A DNA stretch of 64,000 nt from Flavobacterium zhairuonense (GCF_004352915.1 NZ_SJSY01000065.1:1-64000); one strand, 5' to 3'. Shown: positions 28,272-39,500, counted from the first letter of the stretch. Numbers and translations are program-made. Notes: generated by a model not told the origin, from the sequence alone.

Positions 28272-31200
28272 TTAGAAAGTTAAATTTAAATTAACACCTA
28301 TACTTCTTGTTGAAGGCAATCCAAAAATGTCAACACCTTGCAATCCTTCTCCTGAACTTAATGTTACGTTTGGATCAAACGGAGCATCTTTGTAGAAGAA
28401 AAATAAGTTTTTACCAACAAGAGAAACATTCACTGCATTGAAAATTGAAGTTTTGCTGAAATCAAAAGTGTAACCTAACGAAAGTTCTCCTAGTTTAATA
28501 TTTGTAGCTTTGTACATATATTCTCCTGTAGCTCCTGCTCTGTCACCTACTTGGCTGTAGTAATCTTGTGCATTCATTGTCGTTACAGCTGTTCCGTCAG
28601 GTTTTACAGCATTAACTTTAACACCTCCAGCGTCTCTTGCATCACCACTTGCTTTAGATACTCCATAAGAATCAAGCATTGCTTCAGTCATACTCATTAC
28701 ATTTCCACCAAATCTTCCGTCAATAAGCACATTTAAGAATATTTTTTTGTATTTGAATGAGTTTGAGAAACCTAACATAAAATCAGGATTTGAACTTCCC
28801 ATATCTACCCAATCCGTTTTTTGAATACGTCCAGCATCATCAAGCAAGATTTGACCTTGTGCATTTCTTACAATATCTTTTCCTTGAATTGTTCCGAATG
28901 GTTGTCCTTCTTTCATAACGTATCTGTAACTATTTGGATCTCCGTTAGTCAAGATAACTGTATTAACCTCTCCATTTGCACCTGAACCTAGATCAAGTAC
29001 TGTATTTTTATTTGAAGCATAGTTCAATCCTAGATCCCAAGAAAAGTTATCATTTTGAACTGCTTTACCAGTTACAGTAATCTCAAAACCTTTATTTCTG
29101 ATACTTCCTGCATTAAACGCATAGTTAGTATATCCTGTAGTATTTGGAATTGGAGCTGGAGAAGTGATTAATTGATTTTTAGTTTCGTTATGGTAGTATG
29201 TAAAATCAAATCCTAATCTGTTGTTCAAGAATCTCCATTCTGTACCAAACTCATAAGAGTTTTGCATTTCTGGTTTCAATGAAGTTCCAGGTTGTGGTCC
29301 AACAATTGGAGCCGTTACAATACCTCCAACCAAAGTATTTACTGGTGAAGTCAAGAAAGGAGAGATATCATTACCCACTTGAGCAAATGAAGCTCTAACT
29401 TTTGCATAGCTAATTGACTCTGGCAATGTTACCATTTGGCTCAAAACAGCTGATAAACCTACAGATGGATAGAAGAAACTTAAATTATCTGTATTTACTA
29501 AAGTAGATGACCAGTCATTTCTTCCTGTCAAGTCAAGATAGATCATGTCTTTATAACCAATTGTCGCGCTTGCGAAAAGAGACTGAACTTCTTTTTTACC
29601 TCCAATTGTATGTGCGTTTCTTTCTGCAGATACAAAGTTTCCTGTATTAAACCAGTTTGCATTCACAAGTCCATTTTTTTGACCTGAATCACTTATGTAA
29701 GCATCGTTGATTGTAGATTTTGTGATACTTGTACCAATGTTAGCGCTGAATGAGAAATCATCACTGAATTTTGTATTGATAGTAGCAATCAAATCTCCAT
29801 ATAACTGAGAGCTTTCGCTATCTGAATAAATGTATCTTCCTGTAGATGGTGCCAATGTTTCATTTGTACCAGCATACATTTTTTTGTCAAAAATATTGTC
29901 AAATTTATTATATCCTCCTCTTGCTTTAATACTCAACCATTCGTTAGCTTTATAAGTAATAGCTGCAGAAGTAATTAAAGATTGATTTTTATCAATAGAT
30001 TGGTTTCTGTTTAAAATCCAACCTGGGTTTTGAATAATATCCGATGTTGCAGATGGCCATCTTTGAGTCATCAAGTTTCTTGCAGGATCGAATACTTCAA
30101 AGTTTCTATAATAATCGTTAAAATCATTTCCTCTTGGAAATAAATAAACTCCAGTCAATGGATTGAAATACAATCCGTTTGTAGCCTTGTTTATGATTTT
30201 TTGCTCAGTATATGAGATCGCACCATCAACAGTTACTTTATCATCAAATAATTTAACGCTTTGACGAAGTGCAATATTGTTTTTCTTGAACTCATTTGTT
30301 GGAATTACTCCATCAACTTTTGTATTAGCATAAGTAAGGCTTGTTGACATTTTATCAGATCCACCATTTACAGATACAGAGTTGATCATAGTAAGACCTG
30401 TATTGTAAAAATCTTTTACATGGTCTGGAGAGCTTTTAGCAGGACCCCAAGTTTTGTCAGATGATGGCGCTGCTGCATAATTAGTTTGAAACTCAGGTAA
30501 AGAAACTACATTATCAACAAAAACACTCGCATTATAAGCTGCAGTTACTTTTCCTTCTTTTCCTTTTTTAGTTGTTACAACGATTACACCATTTGCTCCT
30601 TGAGAACCGTACAAAGCAGCTGCAGAAGCTCCTTTAAGAACTGTCATAGATTCAATGTCATCAGGGTTCATCATTGAGATTGCATCTCCACCGTCTCTGT
30701 TTCCTCCAGCTGTATCTCCAAAAACTTGATTCGCTTGAGCAGAATTAGAGTTCAACATTGGAATTCCATCAATAACATATAAAGGCTGATTGTTTGTTGC
30801 AGAAGAGTTACCACGAATAGTTACTTTTACAGCTCCACCAGCTCCAGCAGAACTTTTTCCAACAATTAAACCTGCAACTTTTCCAGATAAGCTGTTCATT
30901 AAGTTGGCATCTTTAACTCTTGTTACCTCATCACCTTTTACCTCTTGCGCTGCATAAGTAAGCGTCTTTTTTGATCTTTTTAAACCTAATGAAGTTACTA
31001 CAACTTCACTTAAAGCATTTGAAGATGCATTAACCATTTTTACGTTAATAGTAGTAGCATCGCCAACCACTATACTTTGTGTTTCAAGACCTACATAGCT
31101 AAAAACCAATGTCTGTCCTTTTTGTGTTTCGATCGTGTACAATCCGTCAAAATCGGTAGTAGTTCCTTTTTGACTTCCTTGTACCAAAACAGATGCCCCA

Positions 31201-31310
31201 GGCAACGGCATTCCGTTAGAATCTGTAATCACACCTTTAACATTTTTTACCTGAGCAAGCGAAACTTGCGCCGTAAAAACAATCATAAAGATTAAGAAAA
31301 TTTTTTTCAT
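28272..31310 (-). CDS. SusC/RagA-like TonB-dependent outer-membrane transporter (pair 1)
   Basis: This 1,012-residue protein has a signal peptide (1-19, before QVKNV). A carboxypeptidase-regulatory-like domain (about 22-105) contains [24 protein letters not shown]. The plug domain (about 110-240) has [26 protein letters not shown] and the SusC signature [27 protein letters not shown] 22-strand barrel ends in NLTF. It imports oligosaccharides with TonB energy, paired with the next gene. A 359-base upstream region carries the putative locus operator, so this gene starts a second transcription unit inside the locus. Confidence 0.96.
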   Translation of the reverse strand: MKKIFLIFMIVFTAQVSLAQVKNVKGVITDSNGMPLPGASVLVQGSQKGTTTDFDGLYTIETQKGQTLVFSYVGLETQSIVVGDATTINVKMVNASSNALSEVVVTSLGLKRSKKTLTYAAQEVKGDEVTRVKDANLMNSLSGKVAGLIVGKSSAGAGGAVKVTIRGNSSATNNQPLYVIDGIPMLNSNSAQANQVFGDTAGGNRDGGDAISMMNPDDIESMTVLKGASAAALYGSQGANGVIVVTTKKGKEGKVTAAYNASVFVDNVVSLPEFQTNYAAAPSSDKTWGPAKSSPDHVKDFYNTGLTMINSVSVNGGSDKMSTSLTYANTKVDGVIPTNEFKKNNIALRQSVKLFDDKVTVDGAISYTEQKIINKATNGLYFNPLTGVYLFPRGNDFNDYYRNFEVFDPARNLMTQRWPSATSDIIQNPGWILNRNQSIDKNQSLITSAAITYKANEWLSIKARGGYNKFDNIFDKKMYAGTNETLAPSTGRYIYSDSESSQLYGDLIATINTKFSDDFSFSANIGTSITKSTINDAYISDSGQKNGLVNANWFNTGNFVSAERNAHTIGGKKEVQSLFASATIGYKDMIYLDLTGRNDWSSTLVNTDNLSFFYPSVGLSAVLSQMVTLPESISYAKVRASFAQVGNDISPFLTSPVNTLVGGIVTAPIVGPQPGTSLKPEMQNSYEFGTEWRFLNNRLGFDFTYYHNETKNQLITSPAPIPNTTGYTNYAFNAGSIRNKGFEITVTGKAVQNDNFSWDLGLNYASNKNTVLDLGSGANGEVNTVILTNGDPNSYRYVMKEGQPFGTIQGKDIVRNAQGQILLDDAGRIQKTDWVDMGSSNPDFMLGFSNSFKYKKIFLNVLIDGRFGGNVMSMTEAMLDSYGVSKASGDARDAGGVKVNAVKPDGTAVTTMNAQDYYSQVGDRAGATGEYMYKATNIKLGELSLGYTFDFSKTSIFNAVNVSLVGKNLFFFYKDAPFDPNVTLSSGEGLQGVDIFGLPSTRSIGVNLNLTF

Positions 31311-31393
31311 GTTTATTTATTTTGTTAGTTATGACGTAAAATTATTCTTAAGGCATTGTTAAAAAAAATAAATTATACAAACAACCCAAAACT

Positions 31394-31444
31394 TTAAACA
31401 AACGACATAAAACATTCAATAATGCGTTTTGCGAAAACGTTTTC
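31394..31444 (-). promoter_or_regulatory. putative chitin-locus operator upstream of susC1
   Basis: On the minus strand 31419-31394 reads TTGAA-N11-GTTTGTTTAA, 83 bases before the ATG. The same motif occurs before susC2 (37579-37604) and before the MFS gene (39549-39574). Just upstream, 31433-31444 is a perfect 12-bp palindrome, GAAAACGTTTTC, nearly conserved before susC2. The surrounding 71 bases (31374-31444) match 37559-37629 at 58 positions without gaps by my hand count. The rest of the 359-base spacer (31311-31669) is AT-rich with no gene. Confidence 0.65.
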
Positions 31445-31669
31445 AAACCAAAATATCTCTGTATTTTAAGTATTAGACAGCATTATATTCAACATATTAG
31501 CTTATTTAATAAAAAATATAAAAATTTCACAACTATTTAAAAAACAATAACTTAAATCAAAAAAAAGCAACCTAAAATCTTTTTCAGACCTTTGCTTTAA
31601 CAAAATTTTAAGTTTTGTGCCGTTTTTTTTATTTTACAGATTATCTGAAAAATAGTGTTGTTAGTATAT

Positions 31670-32692
31670 TTAGTTATTACAAAGACTTGTAGTTTTAATT
31701 TTTAAACTACTGAGCTTCTTATGAACAACATCTAATAAAGAATATTCGTCAAAAGAATCTTGAGAAAGTTCCCAAATCATAATTCCGCCCGTGTTTTGAG
31801 CAGCATATTCTACTTTTTTGAGAATAGTTGGTCTTCCATTATAATATATCTTTCCTAATTCATCAAGATCTGCAAATTGTTTTCCTGCCTCAACAATTTG
31901 GCCGTAAGTAGAACTTGTAACATTAGAATAGGTGAAATTATAACCATAAAAAGGTACGCCAAGTGTCAATTTTTCGCTTGGAACGTTTTGTTGCTTATGC
32001 CAAAATTCAATTCCGCTTTTGGCAAAATCAAAAGAACTATGCTGACCAGGATTATTTGGAGTCCAAGGACCAGTACTGTCATAAGCCATAATATTCAAAA
32101 AATCGAATGCATTTAAAGCTGCATTGCTGATGTATTCAAAACGAGTATTATTTGGCAATGCGGCTGTCATTAATTTTTTATGCTCTGTAAGACTCTTTTT
32201 TAATTCTATAACAAATCCACTGTAACCAGTTGTTACAGCATCCCATTCGAGATCAACATCAACGCCATCTAAATGATGAAGCTCTACAAAATTTATTATG
32301 CTTTGAATTAAAGCTGGCCTGTTTTCGGATTTATCAATAAGCCAAGACCAATTTGAAGCCTGTTCTGCTGAAATGACGCCTCCTCCTAAAGAAATACTAA
32401 TAACAATATTAGGATTAACAGATTTAGCATATTTAATAAGAGCATCAATATCACCTGTAAAAATGATATTTCCGTCTCTATCAGGATTTGCAAAGGCAAC
32501 ATTCAGATGTGTTAATTTGCAAAACTGAATTGAAGTCATTTTGTTAATGTTATCTGAGGATAAATAACCAATAACTCTAGCTGTTTTTGATTGTTTATCA
32601 TCATCTGATTCCTTTTGAGAAGTACAGCTGTAAACCGAAGCAAACGAAGTTATAAAGAAAAGAATGCCTAATAAGGCTTTATTATTGATCAT
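31670..32692 (-). CDS. GH18 chitinase lipoprotein
   Basis: This 340-residue protein has a lipoprotein signal ending FASVYSC (Cys23) and then a single GH18 barrel. The sequence has SISLGGG on strand 3 and the catalytic motif LDGVDVDLEWD, acid E149, so the enzyme should be active. NIMAYDSTGPW and GGIMIWELSQD complete the fold. It is probably anchored in the outer membrane and cuts chitooligosaccharides during import. It follows susD2 by 86 bases in the susC2-susD2-GH18 unit. The role is inferred from place and family. Confidence 0.94.
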   Translation of the reverse strand: MINNKALLGILFFITSFASVYSCTSQKESDDDKQSKTARVIGYLSSDNINKMTSIQFCKLTHLNVAFANPDRDGNIIFTGDIDALIKYAKSVNPNIVISISLGGGVISAEQASNWSWLIDKSENRPALIQSIINFVELHHLDGVDVDLEWDAVTTGYSGFVIELKKSLTEHKKLMTAALPNNTRFEYISNAALNAFDFLNIMAYDSTGPWTPNNPGQHSSFDFAKSGIEFWHKQQNVPSEKLTLGVPFYGYNFTYSNVTSSTYGQIVEAGKQFADLDELGKIYYNGRPTILKKVEYAAQNTGGIMIWELSQDSFDEYSLLDVVHKKLSSLKIKTTSLCNN

Positions 32693-32778
32693 AATTTTTA
32701 ATTTAAACAGATTGTTTTTAATTTTAATTAGATTGAAATAATACCTTATTAGGCATAACTCTATTTTGAGATTTTAAC

Positions 32779-34293
32779 TTAGTTTACATCCCACCAAACT
32801 TTGTTTGTCCATTCATTTTTGCCGCCCATTCTAGCCACAGCTTCTTGGAAATTCACACCATTTTTCTGCGCTTCGTCATTTGGATAATACAAACGCGTTG
32901 GCACAACGCCACCCGTTTCAGAATCTGGGTTTGTAATAGGCAATAATTTTGGAAATCCAGTTCTTCTCCAGTTTGAATACGCTTCAATACTATTTAATAA
33001 ATAAGTCACCCAAAGTTGTGTTGCAATTTGCTCCTTCTCTTTTCCTGCAACCAAAGGTTTATTAGTTAAGTAAGTATCTATCGCTGCTTGAGTTGGCAAA
33101 GTAGCTCCATACATTGCAAGATGTCTAATACCAGCCTCAACTCCTTTTTTATAATAATCAGAAGCAGCGCCTGTAACCCAACCTCTATAAGCGGCTTCGG
33201 CCAATAATAACTGTGATTCTGAATAACTAACATGTAAAAAAGGAGTTGTTTTTAATTTTAGATAAGGCTGAATTCCTGAAATTGCATTAGATCCACCTGG
33301 CATTTCCCATTGAAAAACTCCTGGCGTATTACCAACATAAAGTTCTTCGCCTGGACCTGGAGGTCCCCAATTTGAACTTCCTGTTTTAGGAGTAGCAAGC
33401 ATTGTCAATCTTGGATCACCATTGTTTCTTAAAAAATCAATCATTAATGAACTAAAGTGATCTCCGTTTTCATTTCCAATGAAAGCATATGAAAGTCCGT
33501 TTCCTCTAAAATCAAGTGCACCTGGTGTATCATTAAAAGGGTAATCCAAACATTTCATGAAACAGTTATCGGCATTGCTTTGGAAAACGCCATTTGCAAA
33601 CGCCGCTTTTGCTTGTTTTTCAGCTTCCGCAGGACTTACTTCTGAAATCCTCATTGCCAAACGCAAACGCATTGTATTAGCAAGTTTTTTCCATTTTGAA
33701 ACATCACCATTATAAAATTGATCGCCTTTTATGGCACCTCCACCATCATTCAACTGTACAAATGCTTCTTCTAATTGTTTAAAAAACGCATTGTAAATAT
33801 CTTGTTGCTTATCATATTTAGGCGTAACTATTCCCTTCGAGAAACCCAAACCAGCTTCTGAATAAGGACAATCACCATAAAGATCTGTAACACGCTGCAT
33901 AATCATTACTCTCATAATTTTTGCTACAGCATTCATATTTACTAAAGTTGGATCACTAGAAGTTTTCTCAATAATATCTACAACTCCTTTTAATTCGTTG
34001 GCGTAACCATTTCTCCATAAAGCAGTAGCATAATCATCATTTTTCTTGAATTTACTTCCAAACTCTGTTACGTTCCATGCACCTGCATAATGTTGTACAA
34101 ATCCTCCTGAATAAATCAAGTTGGCTCTCCATTGGTAATAACCGTCACCAGACATACACAATTGTGCAAACGTAAGTTGTCCTGCAGGATTTGCAGATAA
34201 CGCCACCGGATCTTTTTCCAGTTCGTCAAAATTTTCTGTACAGCCAACCAGCGTAAATATTGCCAATAAAGCTATTATTTGTTTAAATTTCAT
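32779..34293 (-). CDS. SusD/RagB-like outer-membrane lipoprotein (pair 2)
   Basis: This 504-residue protein has a lipoprotein signal MKFKQIIALLAIFTLVGC. SusD features are KWKKLANTMRLRLAMRISEVSP, the paired TPR helices, SESQLLLAEAAYRGW and the C-terminal YSNWRRTGFPKLLP. It is a distant paralogue of the pair 1 lipoprotein, not a recent copy. It starts 11 bases after susC2 ends, so the two are tightly coupled; the pair probably handles another chain length or form of chitin product. Confidence 0.93.
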   Translation of the reverse strand: MKFKQIIALLAIFTLVGCTENFDELEKDPVALSANPAGQLTFAQLCMSGDGYYQWRANLIYSGGFVQHYAGAWNVTEFGSKFKKNDDYATALWRNGYANELKGVVDIIEKTSSDPTLVNMNAVAKIMRVMIMQRVTDLYGDCPYSEAGLGFSKGIVTPKYDKQQDIYNAFFKQLEEAFVQLNDGGGAIKGDQFYNGDVSKWKKLANTMRLRLAMRISEVSPAEAEKQAKAAFANGVFQSNADNCFMKCLDYPFNDTPGALDFRGNGLSYAFIGNENGDHFSSLMIDFLRNNGDPRLTMLATPKTGSSNWGPPGPGEELYVGNTPGVFQWEMPGGSNAISGIQPYLKLKTTPFLHVSYSESQLLLAEAAYRGWVTGAASDYYKKGVEAGIRHLAMYGATLPTQAAIDTYLTNKPLVAGKEKEQIATQLWVTYLLNSIEAYSNWRRTGFPKLLPITNPDSETGGVVPTRLYYPNDEAQKNGVNFQEAVARMGGKNEWTNKVWWDVN

Positions 34294-34304
34294 AATTTCT
34301 TTTT

Positions 34305-37300
34305 TTAGAATGTAACTTTAAGATTAAAACCATACGATCTTCTGAATGGCAATGAACCATATTCAAAACCTTGTCCATTTCCTGAAGTGTACATAGACTC
34401 TGGATCAATGTTCGGCAAGTCTTTATTGAAAGTGAATAAATTTCTTGCGAAAGCCGAAACATAAATTGAGTTGATTTTTGCTCCGCCAAAAACACTTCTT
34501 GGAATTTGGTAACCTAAACTTACCTCTCTTAATTTCACATAAGAAGCATCATAAATAAATGGCGCTGGCGTGTTGTTGAAAACTGAGTTCCAGTAATCTT
34601 GCGGATTTACAGGAGTTGTATTTTTCACATAAACAGGATTAGCTTCTGTTCCAGTATTTACTACCCCGTTTGCAACATAACCTGCTGTAGGAATCCAAGT
34701 TGCTTGGCTAAAGTTAGGGTCATTTGCAACTGCTTGTGCTCTTGCTGCATTATAAGCATCTCTTCCTTCTGTCGTAACATCAAGAAGTCCTTTTTGTGCC
34801 GCAAGTGAGTTTGTCATTGAGTAAACATCCATTCCAAATTTCATATCAATTAAAAATTGGAACGTAAATCCTTTATAAGAAAAACGGTTTGTCAAACCTG
34901 CTGCCCAGTCTGGAAGCCCTTTTCCTAAAGCAACTTTAGTATCTGTGTAAACCGGAAGACCATTTGCCCCTATTATATTTTCTCCAGTAGGTGTTTTTTG
35001 GAAATCTTTACCTATAATAGTTCCGTATTGACCTCCAACTTGCGCAACAATCGCGGCACCAGCCCAACGAGCTTCAGAAATAGTATAAGTGTCAATATCT
35101 GGATGTAAAGAAACAATTGAGTTTTTGTTTTTAGAAAAGTTCAAATCAATTCCCCATTCAAAATCTTTAGTTTTGATTGGTGTTCCTGATAAGAAAATCT
35201 CAATACCTTCATTACGAAGTTTACCCGCATTTACTGAAATGTACTCATAACCAGAAGTCGCAGAAGAAGGCAAATCAATTGTTTGATCTGAAGTATCCTC
35301 ACGGTAAACTGTAATATCAGCTTTTAATCTGTTTTTGAAGAAAGCCGTTTCAAGTCCAAACTCAATTCCAGTTTTAGATTGATATGTCAAATTAGGATTT
35401 GGTGCCGAAGTATTTTTAATATTTACAACACTACCTCCGTTATAAGCAGAATATGTAGTATAATTTAAAGCATTTTTATAAGCTCCTGGCGCATTTGAAA
35501 CCTGTGCCCAAGATGCTCTGAATTTTCCGTAAGAGAAAGCATCACTCTTAATATCAAACGCATCAGAGAAAACAAAACCTAATGAAGCTGCTGGATAAAA
35601 AGCATCTTTGTTGATTACGCTGAACCAATCATTTCTTCCTGTAAACTCAGCATACAAATATCCTTTGTAATCGAATTTAGCAGAACCGTAAATTGAATTT
35701 GTTCTCGTTTTTGTGTCCTGTGGTGCATTCTCTGTCTGATTAGAGAAATTGCTGATATATTCTGTACCCGGCTCAATAATATTTGTTCCGAATCTAGAAT
35801 TTTGCTGTCTTCTGAAATCTCTTCTTCCTGTTCCTAAAATTCCAGAAAGCGTCAAATCTGTAGCTAATTTTATGTTGCTGAACGTTGCTATAAAGTCAGT
35901 ATTTTGTTCAGAAACTGTAATATTTTCTAATCCAAGATAACCTAAATCTCTTCCTGGCCAAGTACTTCCTTTAGCCATAAAATCTTTAGAATTAAAGTTA
36001 TAAGTATCCAAACCTGTTCTGAATGTTAATGCTAACCAATTTTTAACCTGATAAGTTCCTGTAACATTACCAATAAAACGGTTTTTTACCGTAGCATTAT
36101 GATTTTCATTTACAACCCAATACGGATTCAACAAATACACATTATTATTCCACTGATACATTGAACCGTCTACTGGATTTACCGAATTTTTAAGCCAAGC
36201 CTGATCAATATTTGGTGCTAAACCGCTTAATGAATATCCAACGTTATTTGGTGAATCTCCCAAACCTGGTCTGTTATTCGTATTTTCAGCAATATAATTT
36301 ACATTGGCATCCAAAGTAAATTTATCGGATTTGATAGTACCATTCAAAGTCGCGTTGTTTCTTTCTAAACCAGATTCTGGAATTACGTCGTCATTTTTAA
36401 GACTATTGAATCCGAAACGAACAAAAGCATTATCACTTCCTGCTGAAAGCGCAATTCCATTTGATGTTGTAACTCCCGTCTTAAAGAAATCCTGAATATT
36501 GTTATCTACTTTAGCGTAAGGTCGCATTGAACCATCAAATATTTTAACTTGTTGTCCTACTGTTTCAGAGAATTTAGGTCCCCACGCGTTTGTAGTATAT
36601 CCGTAAATTTCAGTAGGAGCTTTATTTGGATCTGGTAAAATTCCGTTTGAACCAGTACCGTATTCCGTTTGATAGTCACTGTATTTAGCATTTACTCGGT
36701 CAAAACTCACACCACTTGTTAATTCAACTTGCAGTTTTCCTTTGCTACCTTTTTTAGTAGTAATTAAAATTACTCCATTTAACGCTCTAGAACCATAAAG
36801 CGCCGCTGCTGCTGCACCTTTAAGAACCGTCAAGCTTTCAATATCATTTGGATTGATGCTCGAAATACCGTCTCCACTATCTCTTCCATCAAACCATTTA
36901 CTTGTAGCTGCTTGATCATTATTCAAACCAGAGTTATCAATTGGAACACCATCAACAACATAAAGTGGCTGATTACTCTCACCTATGCTAGATATACCTC
37001 TAATAATAACTCTTGTACTTCCTCCCACACCAGTAGCAGGAATAGATACATCAACACCGGCTACTTTACCTGAAAGCGCTGTAGCAACGTTTGTTGTAAT
37101 TACTTTGTTTAATTGTTCTCCTTTGACATCCTGAACTGCATAACCCAATTCTTTCTTTTGTCTCTTGATCCCTAATGCAGTTACAACTACCTCATTTAAA
37201 TTTTGTGCATCAGGAGTCAGTACAACGTTAATTGTGTTAGCTCCTGCAACAGTAACACTTTTAGTTTTAATTCCGATATACGAAAACACAAGAACATCTC

Positions 37301-37493
37301 CTGTAGATGCCTGAATCGTATAGACTCCGTCAAAATCCGATTGAGTTACGTTTTTTGTACCTTGAACTAATACAGTTACTCCAGGCAACGGCAATCCGCT
37401 CTCATCGCTTACCAAACCTTTGATAGTTTTCGCCTGTGCATTCGCAAATTGCGAGGCGAGAAAAATCACAAAGATTAATACAAATTGTTTCAT
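34305..37493 (-). CDS. SusC/RagA-like TonB-dependent outer-membrane transporter (pair 2)
   Basis: This 1,062-residue protein has a signal peptide (1-19, before QAKTI). The carboxypeptidase-regulatory-like domain (about 22-105) is followed by a plug with LSGKVAGVDVSIPATGVGG, IIRGISSIGESNQPLYVVDG and LKGAAAAALYGSRALNGVI. The long barrel ends YGFNLKVTF. It is the first gene of the minus-strand locus and diverges from the LytS-like kinase gene, sharing a 236-base control region. The upstream region has the same operator-like motif as susC1. Confidence 0.96.
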   Translation of the reverse strand: MKQFVLIFVIFLASQFANAQAKTIKGLVSDESGLPLPGVTVLVQGTKNVTQSDFDGVYTIQASTGDVLVFSYIGIKTKSVTVAGANTINVVLTPDAQNLNEVVVTALGIKRQKKELGYAVQDVKGEQLNKVITTNVATALSGKVAGVDVSIPATGVGGSTRVIIRGISSIGESNQPLYVVDGVPIDNSGLNNDQAATSKWFDGRDSGDGISSINPNDIESLTVLKGAAAAALYGSRALNGVILITTKKGSKGKLQVELTSGVSFDRVNAKYSDYQTEYGTGSNGILPDPNKAPTEIYGYTTNAWGPKFSETVGQQVKIFDGSMRPYAKVDNNIQDFFKTGVTTSNGIALSAGSDNAFVRFGFNSLKNDDVIPESGLERNNATLNGTIKSDKFTLDANVNYIAENTNNRPGLGDSPNNVGYSLSGLAPNIDQAWLKNSVNPVDGSMYQWNNNVYLLNPYWVVNENHNATVKNRFIGNVTGTYQVKNWLALTFRTGLDTYNFNSKDFMAKGSTWPGRDLGYLGLENITVSEQNTDFIATFSNIKLATDLTLSGILGTGRRDFRRQQNSRFGTNIIEPGTEYISNFSNQTENAPQDTKTRTNSIYGSAKFDYKGYLYAEFTGRNDWFSVINKDAFYPAASLGFVFSDAFDIKSDAFSYGKFRASWAQVSNAPGAYKNALNYTTYSAYNGGSVVNIKNTSAPNPNLTYQSKTGIEFGLETAFFKNRLKADITVYREDTSDQTIDLPSSATSGYEYISVNAGKLRNEGIEIFLSGTPIKTKDFEWGIDLNFSKNKNSIVSLHPDIDTYTISEARWAGAAIVAQVGGQYGTIIGKDFQKTPTGENIIGANGLPVYTDTKVALGKGLPDWAAGLTNRFSYKGFTFQFLIDMKFGMDVYSMTNSLAAQKGLLDVTTEGRDAYNAARAQAVANDPNFSQATWIPTAGYVANGVVNTGTEANPVYVKNTTPVNPQDYWNSVFNNTPAPFIYDASYVKLREVSLGYQIPRSVFGGAKINSIYVSAFARNLFTFNKDLPNIDPESMYTSGNGQGFEYGSLPFRRSYGFNLKVTF

Positions 37494-37578
37494 TTTTTCA
37501 TGGTTTTTTTTAGTTATGCGATAAATTTATTGTTAATTTTAACATAAATAAAACAATTTATACAAACAGCAAAAAACC

Positions 37579-37629
37579 TTAAACAAACAACACAAATCAT
37601 TCAACATTATGTTTTACGAAAACGTTATC
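37579..37629 (-). promoter_or_regulatory. putative chitin-locus operator upstream of susC2
   Basis: On the minus strand 37604-37579 reads TTGAA-N11-GTTTGTTTAA, 85 bases before the susC2 ATG, almost the same distance as at susC1. 37618-37629 (GAAAACGTTATC) is the near-palindromic counterpart of the perfect palindrome before susC1. It lies in the divergent region that also drives the LytS/LytTR genes. Confidence 0.65.
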
Positions 37630-37729
37630 TCATTGAAATTAAGCATGATTTCACTTTTTTTACGTTTTTTTATTCAAAAGAATTGCGTTTTAGCTACTAA
37701 TTGTTTAAAGTTGCACTATATTTAGATAT

Positions 37730-38809
37730 TTGCACAAAAAGCTAACCCAAGTAAAGTTGAAGGAAATTCAAAAACTAAAGTTCAATATCAAGATTCAAAA
37801 TCATATCTGGTTTTGGAGCATTTATTTCACTTTAAATTTTTTAAGATGGGGAGCATACTTTAATGATTATCCTTATGCTTTCAAATCAAATTCGATTGAG
37901 TTTGCGTTAGTCATACCTTTAGTATATTTCAATCTCTTTGTTTTGGTGCCGCGATTTGTCTTAAAACAAAAATACATCCTATATACTTTTTTACTTCTGC
38001 TGAGTTTATTTGCAATGTATTTATGCAAAACTGCCCTTACCTATTATATAATATCCGAAAATATTTGGCCAGAAGCTAATCGCGAATATCATCCGTTTGA
38101 ACTCAACCATATTGTAGCGGTTTGTATTGGAGAATTGTATGTTCTGGCAATGGCGTCATCTGTATATCTGACTTTAACCTGGCTTCGAGAACGTGAAAGA
38201 AACAGATCTTTAAGAGAAAATCAATTCAAGATCAAATTAAAATATCTTGAAAATCAAATACAACCGCATTTCTTCTTTAATACGCTGAATAATTTATATG
38301 CATTGTCTCTAGAATCTTCAGATAAAGTTCCAGATGTGATCATCAAATTATCCAACTTGATGGAATATGTTTTATATGATGTAAAAGGAACCAAGTTTGT
38401 GCCTTTAATTAAAGAGATCGACTACATCCAAAATTACATCGAAATCGAAAAGCTCCGATTTGAAAATGTGGAAGTTACCATTAATCTGGAATCAAATATT
38501 GAAGATGTTGTTGTGCCTCCGCTAATCTTCATATCATTAGTTGAAAACGCTTTTAAACATGGCGCCTTAAACAATCCAAACCTTAAAATCAAGATCAATT
38601 GTAAAGTTATCGACAACAAATTGTTAGATTTTGAAATCCTAAATAATTTTGTAATTTCACAAAATCTTAATCCAAAAGGAGGAATTGGATTAATCAATAC
38701 CAAAAAGAGATTGAAATTAATTTACAAGAATAATTTCAGCTTAAAACAGGCTACAAAACTGAACTACTATATAATACGTTTGCAAATACCTATTCGTAAT
38801 GAAGATTAA
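37730..38809 (+). CDS. LytS-type sensor histidine kinase of the chitin locus
   Basis: This protein has up to 359 residues. The N-terminal half has four hydrophobic segments (about 27-38, 56-74, 81-108, 128-150). A coiled linker follows, then the His_kinase (PF06580-type) domain with LENQIQPHFFFNTLNNLYAL, phospho-acceptor H180, and the ATPase motif FISLVENAFKHG...GGIGLINTKKRL. There is no ATG near the start; translation must begin at TTG (37730) or TTG (37754), as no other suitable start precedes the first membrane segment. It overlaps the response-regulator gene by 11 bases. It probably senses a chitin breakdown product directly or through a partner. Confidence 0.92.
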   Translation: MHKKLTQVKLKEIQKLKFNIKIQNHIWFWSIYFTLNFLRWGAYFNDYPYAFKSNSIEFALVIPLVYFNLFVLVPRFVLKQKYILYTFLLLLSLFAMYLCKTALTYYIISENIWPEANREYHPFELNHIVAVCIGELYVLAMASSVYLTLTWLRERERNRSLRENQFKIKLKYLENQIQPHFFFNTLNNLYALSLESSDKVPDVIIKLSNLMEYVLYDVKGTKFVPLIKEIDYIQNYIEIEKLRFENVEVTINLESNIEDVVVPPLIFISLVENAFKHGALNNPNLKIKINCKVIDNKLLDFEILNNFVISQNLNPKGGIGLINTKKRLKLIYKNNFSLKQATKLNYYIIRLQIPIRNED

Positions 38810-39500
38810 ATGCGTTTTGATCGACGATGAACCATTAGCTATCAAAGTTCTGCAAAATTACTTTACTAATTTTCCAGATTTTGAAGTTGTTGCTACATTC
38901 AATAATTCACTTGAGGCACTTGACTTTTTAAACAGCACGCCTGTTGATGCTGTTTTTTTAGATATCAATATGCCAATGATGACTGGATTTGAATTGATCA
39001 GCCTCATCGAAAACAAAACCAAAGTCATTATTACAACCGCTTTTAGGGAATTTGCCGCCGAGAGTTATGATCTTGATGTTTTAGATTATTTAGTAAAACC
39101 AATTCCGTTGCCAAGATTCATAAAATGCATCAACAAAATCACTACCGAATACAATCTAAAAAACAATATTAAAGTTGAAGCAACAAAAGGCGATTCTCAT
39201 ATTTTCATCAAAGTCGATAAAAAAATGATGAAAATCAATATTGAAGAAATCCTTTTTGTCGAAGGAATGAAGGAATACATAAAAGTAGTTACTCCAGACA
39301 AAACCTATATTACGCATAAATCCCTAACATCTTTATCAGAAGAATTGCCTGCTGATCGCTTTTTGCGCATACATAAATCATACGTAATTGCACTAAACAA
39401 GGTAAAATCGATCGAAGGAAACCGCATTCAAATCCAATCTTACACCATTCCTATTGGTAGAAACTACAGTAAGGACGTAAAAAACAAAATTCTGGAATAA
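38799..39500 (+). CDS. LytTR-family response regulator of the chitin locus
   Basis: This 233-residue protein has a receiver domain (1-118) with VLIDDEP, phospho-acceptor D55 in VFLDINMPMMTG and the conserved Lys in DYLVKPIPLPR. A LytTR DNA-binding domain (about 135-233) has ILFVEGMKEYIKVV and FLRIHKSYVIALNKV. The start overlaps the kinase gene, so they form one unit. LytTR regulators bind spaced direct repeats. The TTGAA-N11-GTTTGTTTAA element before three transcription units of this locus is a natural candidate target (inference). Confidence 0.94.
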   Translation: MKIKCVLIDDEPLAIKVLQNYFTNFPDFEVVATFNNSLEALDFLNSTPVDAVFLDINMPMMTGFELISLIENKTKVIITTAFREFAAESYDLDVLDYLVKPIPLPRFIKCINKITTEYNLKNNIKVEATKGDSHIFIKVDKKMMKINIEEILFVEGMKEYIKVVTPDKTYITHKSLTSLSEELPADRFLRIHKSYVIALNKVKSIEGNRIQIQSYTIPIGRNYSKDVKNKILE

